A DNA stretch of 64,000 nucleotides from Bactericera cockerelli (taxonomy: Eukaryota > Arthropoda > Insecta > Hemiptera > Triozidae): positions 7,189,515 through 7,253,514 of the forward strand of contig CM044961.1 of the NCBI GenBank assembly GCA_024516035.1, read 5' to 3'. This document shows, one piece after another, positions 37,801 to 50,900 of the stretch. The translations under genes and the position numbers were made by a program. A model generated the notes under the pieces. It was not told where the DNA came from. It saw nothing but the letters and a program-made list of their open reading frames with translations, and searched no databases. How positions within the stretch are numbered: the first letter of the stretch is position 1; every line of letters begins with the position of its first letter.

Positions 37801-38889
37801 AAAAGTATAATAACGGTTTTTAAAAAAAATTGGTTTAAGGTCGCTTTCAACTGCATGGTCATATCACGACATGTTATGGAGGCATTCGCAGGAAATTCTC
37901 AAACCTGTTACCCACTTTTGATCTATAACACTGGCATTATTTATTTGTATTTTATAAATCAACATTCTCTTTCATTCCATTTTATAATAGGTAATCTATT
38001 TTTTTCTTCTTCTTTTTCTTACAGTTTATTACAAATCCTTTATTTATACTGCCTGTGTTGGACTAAAGAGTACCTTTTTTTGCTAACAAGGTTTCATTTT
38101 TAATGTTATTATTATCTATTATCACTTTTTTTCAAGTAAAATTTTTCATCAAAAGATGAAAGAGTTTGTTATTTGTATTCTATAAATCAACATCCTCTCT
38201 TATTCCATCTTCTCCTTTTTTTTTTCTTTTTTTTCTCCCACAGTCAGGTGGGCGAGAACCTATCAGGTGAAGCTAGATTCCTACCCAGCATTAAGGGCAA
38301 GCACCTGCGTACCTACTTAACCCTGGATGAGCTACGCAGTAATAAACACACCCACGTACTCATTACCATACCTCCCCATTATGAATATGTAAGTACCTAT
38401 ATCCTGCATAGCTGGTAGTCATGTATATGTAAGTACCTATATCCTGCATAGCTGGTAGTCATGTATATGTAAGTACCTATATCCTGCACAGCTGGTAGTC
38501 ATGTGGTTAACGCGCTAGTCTGGTAATCCAAGTAGCGTAGCGATCCGTTGTTTCGAATCCACCGAGTGCAAGGATTTTTCCTCGTGAATTTGAGTTTGTG
38601 ACTACATAATAATAAGACTCTGAGGGTTAGGAGGAAATGCTTTGAGCATTAACCTCTTCTGGTGGTTACCTTCCACTAAAGAGTTTTAATTAATATAAGA
38701 ACAAAAAATATCAAGCAAAATGCCAGTTTTGCAACGCCAAGAAAAACAAAACGAGCGTGTATATTTACACTAAACCTAGTTCGTATGTATTTTCTTTTGT
38801 AATTTTGACTTTCTTAAATAATAGTTTATTACAAAATTCTTAATAGAACAAATAAAAAAAACGAATTATTTTAAAGATAGAAATACTTG

Positions 38890-38920
<31 letters not shown>

Positions 38921-41900
38921 AAAAGGCGTGTACCTTCAAATAGTCAGATAACAACAATATTTCTGTAACATTAACCCTGGTTTGTTCTCGCTCCTCAGTT
39001 TCGCATCTCATACGACATCTACCGACCGCAGGACCGAATCTCCTACGTCTCTCTGCTCTCCCTGCCCCTCCTCTCCTCGTTTCTCCCCTCCCCTCTCTCA
39101 TCTCCCCCTCTCATTCTCTCTCTCTCCCACGACCGGCTGTCTCTCTCGCACACGCTCATTCTGGACCAGATGCAGTATGTGTGGCTGGCCGTGCGCATGC
39201 GCATGATACCTCATTGTGACCCCGCCCATTCGTACCATCAGAGTGTTGCTACGGTGCGTGAAAGGGTTAATTTTGTACAATAATTTCATTATCATTTTTT
39301 ACTTCTGAAATGTTTTTAAAAAATGTATATAGTTTTTTTTGATAGTAATTTTAGTATGTATACTAAATTTTGTTACTTCTTGGAGAAAAAAATATCTTTC
39401 AACAAATACTTAAATGATGATTGATGGAACCCTATCATCAATTTTAGATCTGGGGCTAAATTTAGCCTTCAAATCCTAGACTATGGGTAAGAAAATCTGT
39501 ATAGAATGTAAAATGATTTGAAGATATTTTTTCTATAGCCAAAGGAACTATCTAAATTTCGCCATGATCCATAATGAATCAAAATTTAGCTTAGAACCGC
39601 TTCATCTATTTTCATGCCTTAACCCAACAACTCACACTTCAGAAGAACTAGTAAATTTTTCTGTATACATATATTAAATTTCATGGACATTCTGAATACA
39701 TATGTATATACATATATCAATTTTCATGGACATTCTGAATACATAAATATGTACATTGTACATACAGGGTGGACACAAAGTCTCACCCCACTCGGCGCGG
39801 TGGCCAGTAACTGTACAACCAGCCCAACACTAACACTTTCAGATAAGGTTGAGTATGTTTGAAATGTGTAGTTGAGAGGATTTCTCATGAAAAAAAAAAT
39901 CATCTTTCTACCAATTCTTTTTCTAAAGATACAGCATAGAATAGATACTGGGAGTGGGGTCAGACTTAGTGATCACCCTGTATATACAATTATACATAAT
40001 AATGTATCAAATTTTATGGACATTCCTCAAATTAACCCTTTGCAGGTCCGCGTGCCCTGGAGTAACCAGAACACCCACCACGTCATCTGGCGCAACGTGT
40101 CCTCTCACACATTCCCCATCAGTCTGTATGACCCCCGGCCCGGCCCCTCCAGGGACCAAGTCTCGGTCACCTTTGAGCTGGATCCCAGCTGTCGCTATCT
40201 AGTGACGTGAGTATAGTTATCATATTTGTGTTAATCACTTTCGTGATATCACAACTAATCAAACTCGCTTTACTAAATCTACTCTGACCTCCAGGTTACA
40301 CTTCCGCCGCTTTATCGATCAAGCTTCTGTAATGTGGGTGCGAAAGTTTTCAACATTTTACCAACTGATATAAGAAATATAAATGATTTAAAAATACTTC
40401 GATTGGAATTGAAAAAATGGTTTAAAAATGAAGATAATAAAAATAAATTAATTAAACTCTGGGATTGAATAAAAATAATTACATTAAATGAATAACAATA
40501 TCAATAAAGATCTATTAATTCACAAAAACAATCAATCTTAAAAGTAAAAGAATATAACTAAGAATTTAAATAAAATAGAAATTTAAATTAAAAACATGTA
40601 AATTTGCAGATTTTGGTATATACAAATATGACTTTTTTGTACGGTAGGGTCCAACACATGCTAACGCACTCAGGATCCTACTGAAACTTTGTGAAGAGAA
40701 GAAGATGATTATATGTAAATAAATACATATATTTCAAGTATTTGTTGAAAAAAAAAAAAAAAGCTACTGAGGTCGGTAGTGACGTGAGTATAGTTATCAT
40801 ATTTGTGTTAATCACTTGACGTGAGTATAGCTATCATATTTGTGTTAATCACTTGACGTGAGTATAGCTATCATATTTGTGTTAATCACTTGACGTGAGT
40901 ATAGTTATCATATTTGTGTTAATCACTTGACATGAGTAATAGTTATCATATTTGTGTTAATCACTTGACATGAGTAATAGTTATCATATTTGTGTTAATC
41001 ACTTGACATGAGTAATAGTTATCATATTTGTGTTAATCACTTGACATGAGTAATAGTTATCATATTTGTGTTAATCACTTGACGTGAGTATAGCTATCAT
41101 ATTTGTGTTAATCACTTGACATGAGTAATAGTTATCATATTTGTGTTAATCACTTGACATGAGTAATAGTTATCATATTTGTGTTAATCACTTGACGTGA
41201 GTATAGTTATCATATTTGTGTTAATCACTTGACGTGAGTATAGTTATCATATTTGTGTTAATCACTTGACGTGAGTATAGTTATCATATTTGTGTTAATC
41301 ACTTGACGTGAGTATAGTTATCATATTTGTGTTAATCACTTGACGTGAGTAATAGTTATAATATTTGTGTTAATCACTTGACGTGAGTATAGTTATCATA
41401 TTTGTGTTAATCACTTGACGTGAGTATAGTTATCATATTTGTGTTAATCACTTGACGTGAGTATAGTTATCATATTTGTGTTCATCACTTGACGTGAGTA
41501 TAGTTATGATATTTGTGTTGATCACTTGACGTGAGTATAGTTATCATATTTGTGTTAATCACTTGACGTGAGTATAGTTATCATATTTGTGTTAATCACT
41601 TGACGTGAGTATAGTTATCATATTTGTGTTAATCACTTGACGTGAGTATAGTTATCATATTTTTTTATTTTTTATATAAAGATGAGTTTTTCACAGCCTT
41701 TTTTATTTCGTAGCCATAAAACAGGAGCTACTGTAGACGCTTGTGGTCTGTGTTGTAGCCTGCCTATGCCGTAGTATGCCTCCCCTCTGATGGGCGAGAA
41801 GTGACACAATACTTCCCAATTAGGTGCTGGGTCAACACGAGCGCACCGGAAGGTATCCCTTACAAACAATTGTAACCAATTTAAGAATACAAATTTGTGT

Positions 41901-44900
41901 CGGCACGGGGAATTGAACCCAGGACCTTCCGCATGGCAAGCGAGTGCTTAATCACTGAGCTAATCGCGCGCTCTGTGTTAATCACTTTCGTGATATCACA
42001 ACTATTCAAACTCGCTTTACTAAATCTACGCTCAAACCGGGACTTGAACCACCGACCTCCAGGTTACAAGTCCGCCGCCTTATCGATCAAGCTACTGAGG
42101 TTGGTAGTGACGTGAGTATAGCTTTCATGTAAATACGACCCAATGAAGGTGAACGAGAACTAATGTCCTACATAAAGGGCGGGGTTATTGTCTGCGGCAA
42201 TCTCTTCCACCCAACCCTTCTGATGATACTGCAATCGCAGCACAAGTCGTCACATTTGATGAAGTTGACCATGTACTTACCACAACCTTAGAAACCCCAG
42301 AAACGTCCCGGTAGCTCAGTGGTAAAGGCGGCACTCTGTGAATCCACAGGTTCCAGAGGTCGTGAGTTCGAAACCCAGCCGGGACATGACAAGTTATCCT
42401 CACATTTGGGATTTTTACCACAACCACATAAGGGTTGGGTGGAAGAGATTGCCACAGGCAATAACCCCACCCTTTAGGTAGGACATTTCTCTCTTTTTTT
42501 CCTTCTTGTATATTTGTTTAATCTTTTTGTTTTTCTTTATATTTCATTGTGTTCTACTGTATATATTTTTTGTTCTACCTAATAAAGCTTAAAAAAAATA
42601 AATAAATAAAATAATATGTCTTGGGCTTACTGCTGGAATAATGGGAATTTAATAGTCCTTATTGGGCAGTATGAATAAGGCGATATTATTATTGTCTTAT
42701 TTATTATCTTCACAGGGCGCATCTCTCTCTACTGGACTCACTCCGCTCCTTCATATTCTCCTGCTCGCCCATGCTTCTCTCACATGGGCGCCCTTCTCCT
42801 CGCCCATCAGCTGTCTATTATCTACTAACTTGTCTCATCTTCACAGGGCGCATCTCTCTCTACTGGACTCACTCCGCTCCTTCATATTCTCCTGCTCGCC
42901 CATGCTTCTCTCTCACATGGGCGCCCTTCTGTTCCTCCTCGCCCATCAGCTGTCTATTATCTACTAACTTGTCTCATCTTCACAGGGCGCATCTCTCTCT
43001 ACTGGACTCACTCCGTTCCTTCATATTCTCCTACTCGCCCATGCTTCTCTCACATGGGCGCCCCTCTCCTCGCCCATCAGCTGTCTATTATCTACTAACT
43101 TGTCTCATCTTCACAGGGCGCATCTCTCTCTACTGGACTCACTCCGCTCCTTCATATTCTCCTACTCGCCCATGCTTCTCTCACATGGGCGCCCCTCTCC
43201 TCGCCCATCAGCTGTCTATTATCTACTAACTTGTCTCATCTTCACAGGGCGCATCTCTCTCTACTGGACTCACTCCGCTCCTTCATATTCTCCTGCTCGC
43301 CCATGCTTCTCTCTCACATGGGCGCCCTTCTTCTCGCCCATCAGCTGTCTATTATCTACTAACTTGTCTCATCTTCACAGGGCGCATCTCTCTCTACTGG
43401 ACTCACTCCGCTCCTTCATATTCTCCTGCTCGCCCATGCTTCTCTCTCACATGGGCGCCCTTCTCGCCCATCAGCTGTCTATTATCTACTAACTTGTCTC
43501 ATCTTCACAGGGTGCATCTCTCTCTACTGGACTCACTCCGCTCCTTCATATTCTCCTGCTCGCCCATGCTTCTCTCTCATATGGGCGCCCTTCTTCTCGC
43601 CCATCAGCTGTCTATTATCTACTAACTTGTCTCATCTTCACAGGACGCATCTCTCTCTACTGGACTCACTCCGCTCCTTCATATTCTCCTGCTCGCCCAT
43701 GCTTCTCTCTCACATGGGCGCCCTTCTGTTCCTACTCGCCCATCAGCTGTCTATTATCTACTAACTTGTCTCATCTTCACAGGGCGCATCTCTCTCTACT
43801 GGACTCACTCCGCTCCTTCATATTCTCCTACTCGCCCATGCTTCTCTCTCACATGGGCGCCCTTCTGTTCCTCCTCGCCCATCAGCTGTCTATTATCTAC
43901 TAACTTGTCTCATCTTCACAGGGCGCATCTCTCTCTACTGGACTCACTCCGCTCCTTCATATTCTCCTGCTCGCCCATGCTTCTCTCTCACATGGGCGCC
44001 CTTCTGTTCCTACTCGCCCATCAGCTGTCTATTATCTACTAACTTGTCTCATCTTCACAGGGCGCATCTCTCTCTACTGGACTCACTCCGCTCCTTCATA
44101 TTCTCCTACTCGCCCATGCTTCTCTCTCACATGGGCGCCCTTCTCCTCTTCCTCCTCGCCCATCAGCTGGGTGAGCTGGGGGCGGGCGGCTCGTGTTCTG
44201 TGTTCCCGGTGGCTATGGCTCAGAGCGGAGGGCGCCCCAAGTTCGCTTTCAGGATTCTGACTGGGGTGTCCTGCAGTGTTCTGGCGGCTCCTTGGTAAGT
44301 TTTTTTTCCTCACGAGGTATGAGTGGAACTCCTTGGTTTTTTTTTTTTTTTTTTTTTTTTTCTTAACTTAAGTTTTATTTTGTGGGCCAATTATTGTAAA
44401 ATGGATTAGATCCCGTAGAAATTCTAAATAAATAAAAGTATTATTTCTCTCTACTGAGGTCCCTTAGTTTCATCATAAAACAATAACAACTATTATTATT
44501 TTATTTTATATTAGAACAAGATAGGGAAATTGTGAAATGGGTAGTTCCCGTTAATTAATTTAAAATTTAAAAAAAAAAATTAAAAAAAACTAGGTACCAT
44601 CTCCAGCGGGGCAGACATTTTGCTCTGTACTTGGATGTTCGGGGTCCACTCATACCTTGTGAGGAAAAATGAGTAGCTGCTTTGATGTGAAGCAGCGACC
44701 AGTGGCGGAATTACAGGCAAAAAAATATTCTGCACTACCCACTAAAATTGTGACATAGTAACACAAAGAAAAAACATTATCATTATTACTAACTCTGTAC
44801 ATCAAATGATGTTCTTTCCTCTTAACTCTTAAAACTAATGAAAGCCCTCAACTCGGATTAAAGTACGCTGTGATTGGTTGAAACTCCGACTTGAGTGCGT

Positions 44901-47900
44901 GTCTGGCTTATCTTAACTATAATTTTGTTTCATAATTTGGCCTTTATGCTCAAACTAAAAAAAAAAACTAACTAAAAAGTTATCATATTTGTTTTAATCA
45001 CTTTTGTGATATCACAACTACTCAAACTTGCTTTACTTAATCTACACTGAAACCGGGACTTGAACCACCGACCTCCAGGTTACAAGTCCGCCGCCTTATC
45101 GATCAAGCTACTGAGTTCTAAAAAAACTAACTAATTAATGATATAAACTGAAACTGAATCATTCATTCCAGGGTGCCCGGGCTCCTGACTCCCGACACCA
45201 GCCGCCTGTACGCCCAAGCTCTGGACGCCGCTATGGTGCCGGTGGCTCTGTACGCCGCGGCTCTCTCCTGTGTGCTCCTCACCGGGTGTATGGGACTTGT
45301 GGCCCTTGTGCTGTGGGGCAAGACGATGAACTCTCTAGCCGTGGGGTGAGTTACCTTGCTTACTAGCTGTGGGGTGTATGGGACTTGGGGTGTATGTGGG
45401 GCAAGACAATGAACTCTCTACCCGTGGGGTGAGTTACTAGATGTGGGGTGTATGGGACTTGGGGTGTATGTGGGGCAAGACAATGAACTCTCTAGCCGTG
45501 GGGTGAGTTATTATTATTATTATTTACCACTTAATTGGTCAACTACATACATTCAACAAAATAGGACATGATAAAAAAAAAAAACAAACAAAATAGAATA
45601 TGTAGTGAACCAAGGGGCGAGGTTAAAGCCTGTGGCTTTCTCTTCCACCGAACCCCATAAGTTATCTTACTTACTAGCTGTGGGGTGAGTTACCTTACTT
45701 ACTAGCTGTGGGGTGTATGGGACTAGTGTCCCTTGTGATATGGGGCAAGACAATGAACTCTCTAGCCGTGGGGTGAGTTACCTTACTTACTAGCTGTGGG
45801 GCAAGACAATGAACTCTCTAGCCGTGGGGTGAGTTACCTTACTTACTAGCTGTGGGGTGTATGGGACTCGTGGCCCTTGTGATGTGGGGCAAGACAATGA
45901 ACTCTCTAGCCGTGGGTTGAGTTACCTTGCTTACTAGCCGTGGGGTGAGTTACCTTGCTTACTAGCTGTGGGGTGAGTTACCTTACTTACTAGCTGTGGG
46001 GTGTATGGGACTTGTGTCCCTTGTGATGTGGGGCAAGACAATGAACTCCCTAGCCGTGGGGTGAGTTACCTTACTTACTAGCCGTGGGGTGAGTTACCTT
46101 ACTTACTAGCTGTGGGGTGTATGGGACTCGTGGCCCTTGTGATGTGGGGCAAGACAATGAACTCTCTAGCCGTGGGTTGAGTTACCTTGCTTACTAGCCG
46201 TGGGGTGAGTTACCTTGCTTACTAGCTGTGGGGTGAGTTACCTTACTTACTAGCTGTGGGGTGTATGGGACTTGTGTCCCTTGTGATGTGGGGCAAGACA
46301 ATGAACTCCCTAGCCGTGGGGTGAGTTACCTTGCTTACTAGCCGTGGGGTGAGTTACCTTGCTTACTAGCTGTGGGGTGTATGGGCCTTGGGGTGTATGT
46401 GGGGCGAGACAATGAACTCTCTAGCCGTGGGGTGAGTTATTATTATTATTATTTAACACTTTATTGGTCAACTACATACATTAAAAAAATTGGACATGAT
46501 AAAAAAAAAAAAAAAAAAAAAACAAAATAGAATATGTAGTGAACCAAGGGGCGAGGTTAAAGCCTGTGGCTTTCTCTTCCATCGAACCCCATAAGTTACC
46601 TTACTTACTAGCTGTGGGGTGAGTTACCTTACTTACTAGCTGTGGGGTGTATGGGACTAGTGTCCCTTGTGATGTGGGGCAAGACAATGAACTCTCTAGC
46701 CGGGGGGTGAGTTACTTTACTTACTAGCTGTGGGGCAAGACTATGAACTCTCTAGCCGTGGGGTGAGTTACCTTACTTACTAGCTGTGGGGTGTATGGGA
46801 CTCGTGGCCCTTGTGATGTGGGGCAAGACAATGAACTCTCTAGCCGTGGGGTGAGTTACCTTGCTTACTAGCCGTGGGGTGAGTTACCTTGCTTACTAGC
46901 TGTGGGGTGAGTTACCTTACTTACTAGCCGTGGGGTGAGTTACCTTACTTACTAGCTGTGGGGTGTGTTACCTTGCTTACTAGCCGTGGGGTGAGTTACC
47001 TTGCTTACTAGCCGTGGGGTGAGTTACCTTGCTTACTAGCCGTGGGGTGAGTTACCTTACTTACTAGCCGTGGGGTGAGTTACCTTACTTACTAGCTGTG
47101 GGGTGAGTTACCTTACTTACTAGCTGTGGGGTGTATGGGACTAGTGTCCCTTGTGATGTGGGGCAAGACAATGAACTCTCTAGCCGTGGGGTGAGTTACC
47201 TTACTTACTAGCTGTGGGGCAAGACTATGAACTCTCTAGCCGTGGGGTGAGTTACCTTACTTACTAGCTGTGGGGTGTATGGGACTCGTGGCCCTTGTGA
47301 TGTGGGGCAAGACAATGAACTCTCTAGCCGTGGGGTGAGTTACCTTGCTTACTAGCCGTGGGGTGAGTTACCTTGCTTACTAGCTGTGGGGTGATTACCT
47401 TACTTACTAGCCGTGGGTTGAGTTACCTTACTTACTAGCTGTGGGGTGAGTTACCTTGCTTACTAGCCGTGGGGTGAGTTACCTTGCTTACTAGCTGTGG
47501 GGTGAGTTACCTTACTTACTAGCCGTGGGGTGAGTTACCTTACTTACTAGCTGTGGGGTGAGTTACCTTGCTTATTAGCTGTGGGGTGAGTTACCTTACT
47601 TACTAGCTGTGGGGTGAGTTACCTTGCTTACTAGCTGTGGGGTGAGTTACCTTACTTACTAGCTGTGGGGTGAGTTACCTTACTTACTAGCCGTGGGGTG
47701 AGTTACCTTACTTACTAGCTGTGGGGTGTATGGGACTTGTGTCCCTTGTGATGTGGGGCAAGACAATGAACTCCCTAGCCGTGGGGTGAGTTACCTTACT
47801 TACTAGCCGTGGGGTGAGTTACCTTACTTACTAGCCGTGGGGTGAGTTACCTTACTTACTAGCTGTGGGGTGTATGGGACTCGTGTCCCTTGTGATGTGG

Positions 47901-50900
47901 GGCTAGACAATGAACTCCCTAGCCGTGGGGTGAGTTACCTTGCTTACTAGCCGTGGGGTGAGTTACCTTACTTACTAGCTGTGGGGTGAGTTACCTTACT
48001 TACTAGCTGTGGGGTGAGTTACCTTGCTTACTAGCCGTGGGGTGAGTTACCTTGCTTACTAGCTGTGGGGTGTATGGGACTTGGGGTGTATGTGGGGCGA
48101 GACAATGAACTCTCTAGCCGTGGGGTGAGTTATTATTATTATTTAACACTTTATTGGTCAACTACATACATTAAAAAAATTGGACATGATAAAAAAAAAA
48201 AAAAAACAAAATAGAATATGTAGTGAACCAAGGGGCGAGGTTAAAGCCTGTGGCTTTCTCTTCCATCGAACCCCATAAGTTACCTTACTTACTAGCTGTG
48301 GGGTGAGTTACCTTACTTACTAGCTGTGGGGTGTATGGGACTAGTGTCCCTTGTGATGTGGGGCAAGACAATGAACTCTCTAGCCGTGGGGTGAGTTACC
48401 TTGCTTACTAGCCGTGGGGTGAGTTACCTTACTTACTAGCCGTGGGGTGAGTTACCTTACTTACTAGCTGTGGGGTGTATGGGACTAGTGTCCCTTGTGA
48501 TGTGGGCAAGACAATGAACTCTCTAGCCGTGGGGTGAGTTACCTTGCTTACTAGCCGTGGGGTGAGTTACCTTGCTTACTAGCCGTGGGGTGAGTTACCT
48601 TACTTACTAGCCGTGGGGTGAGTTACCTTACTTACTAGCTGTGGGGTGTATGGGACTCGTGTCCCTTGTGATGTGGGGCAAGACTCCTCTCTAGCCGTGG
48701 GGTGAGTTACCTTACTGACATCACGATTGTGACTTACACAAATAATATGGAAGACCGACCTGAGAAGCTTGATCGGACTTGTAACCTGGAGGTCGGTTGT
48801 TCGAGTCTTAAGCTCGTTAAAAAAATTAGTAGATTGAGTTTAAGTTTTTTTTTTTTTTTTTTTTTTTTTTTGAAATCGCGTTTCCGATAGTTTCGGGGTC
48901 ACAAAAATATGCTGTTTCTTTGGTTCTTCACTGGCTCTCCGATAAGTTAAAAGTGTACAGAAACGGTCAATTGTCAGATAGCTTGACAACGTGACAACGA
49001 TTCGCCAACAATTTTATTTTGAAAAATGCAGGTAACTCGTTTTTTGAGCGAGGCCATCAATTATGTCATCGAGAGAGTGATGAACACATTTTTTAATTCA
49101 CTGTATCCTAACTGCGAGATATTGTAAATAAATTAATAATAATTGACAAAAATATGATAAAATAAAAAGTATTACATATTTCTACACTCATTATTCATTA
49201 TTATTACATTTATGGTTGAGTTGTTATTTGAACAAGGATGGTGATTGTTTAGTATCCTCTATGTAAAATCATTTTTTTTTTTTAATGTCTATTTTTTACA
49301 GTTTCCTCGCCAAGATTCTGAAGGGCAGTACGTTGTATTCTGAGTGGAGCATGAAAATCCTGGAGAAGTTGCCTGGCCTAGTGGCAGCTCTGATGCTATC
49401 CATAGCCCTGAATACATGCGGGGGTCTTGCCTTTGCTCTGGGCCTCTGTCTCTACTTCCTCAAGGTAATACTACTAGTAATAATAACAATACTTCTAGTA
49501 AAAATAACAATAATTCTAGTAATAATAACAATAATACTAGTAATAATAACAATAATTCTAGTAATAATAAGATACTAGGTAATACTACTAGTAATAATAA
49601 CAATAATTCTAGTAATAATAAGATACTAGGGAAGTAGCCTGGCCTAGTGCCACCTAGTGGCAGGCTCTCATGCTATCCATAGCCCTGAATACATGCGGGG
49701 ATTGCGGGGTATTAGTATTAATACAGGGTGTCTACTGGTCAGGGAAAACCTGGAAAACCTGGAATTGTCAGGGAATTTTTCGAGACCGAAAAAGTCAGGG
49801 AAAAGTCAGGGAATTTTTTGAAAAAACACCATAAGTCAGGGAATTTTGTGAAAAAACACCAAAAGTCAGGGAATTTTTTTCAAGATCCAATTTTGTCATG
49901 AAAATGAAAAATAAAAAAAATTTGCCTGCGGCGCCACTGTAATCCAGCAGTGTGATAATGCTTCTTTGGTAAGAAACACAAAACACTCTTAATCACTTTT
50001 ATATAAAATTAACAAAATTTTAGCAGGTCTTATATAATATTCATATAACGTCTCCTTAAGAAAGTAGACTGGAGAAACTGGAAAAATGGCCTGGAAAACC
50101 TGGAAAAGTCAGGGAATTTTACTTTGACCATTTAGTAGACACCCTGTAATAATACCAGAAAAATACTCATATAATACTAGAAAAATACTCGTATTAATAA
50201 TACTAGAAAAATACTGGTATTAATAATACTAGAAAATTTGCCAGGTCTAGTGGCAGCTTATTTTTCAGGTGTTTTTTTAAATTTTCAGGAGGAAGGGGTT
50301 TCTAGTTTGAATGTACTATACAAGTTTTGCGGATTGCATACTTTTTCAGGCGTTTCTTCAAATTTTGGAGGTTTGACCGATGAGAATAATATTTATCTCG
50401 TGACGCTGGCTTTTCCCGGCCCCACTCAGGCTGGGTGAGGTCAATGTGAGTAGCAGGTTTGTGAGTTTCCTGCGAATGGAGGGTAAAACCCCCGTCGTGA
50501 TATGACCATGGCAGTTGAAAGCGACGTTAAACCCCACTTAAAAAAAAGAGAATAATATTCTCGCCTAATTAATTATTAGGACGAAGTCCAATTATTCGGG
50601 CAGTGAGCGCAAGGCGTATTATTATGTGGCCAAAATTGGGAATGGGAAGATAACTTGTCACGTCCCTGCTGGGTTTTGAACCCGCGACCTCTGGATTTCC
50701 AGACACCTTGACCACTGAGGTATTGGGACTGGCCTTTTCCGGTAGCTCAGTAGTCAATGCGTCTGTCTGATAATCCAAAGGTCCTGGGTTATAAACCCAG
50801 CCGGAACTTGACAAGCTATCTTCTCATTTAGGATTTTAGTCACATGATAAAAAAAAAAACTTAGGTTTACTGATGGATTAATAGGTCTCATTAGTCTTAA

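Noticed and set aside
40045..40777. Possibility that the donor arrays are pure assembly stutter
   Set aside because: Units carry distinct substitutions and clustered variants, which would not arise from collapsed or repeated reads alone. It is still worth confirming by long reads.
42662..44298. Several overlapping ORFs with HRAHLSLLDSLRSF repeats
   Set aside because: They are copies of the acceptor and start of exon 11, not separate repeat proteins.
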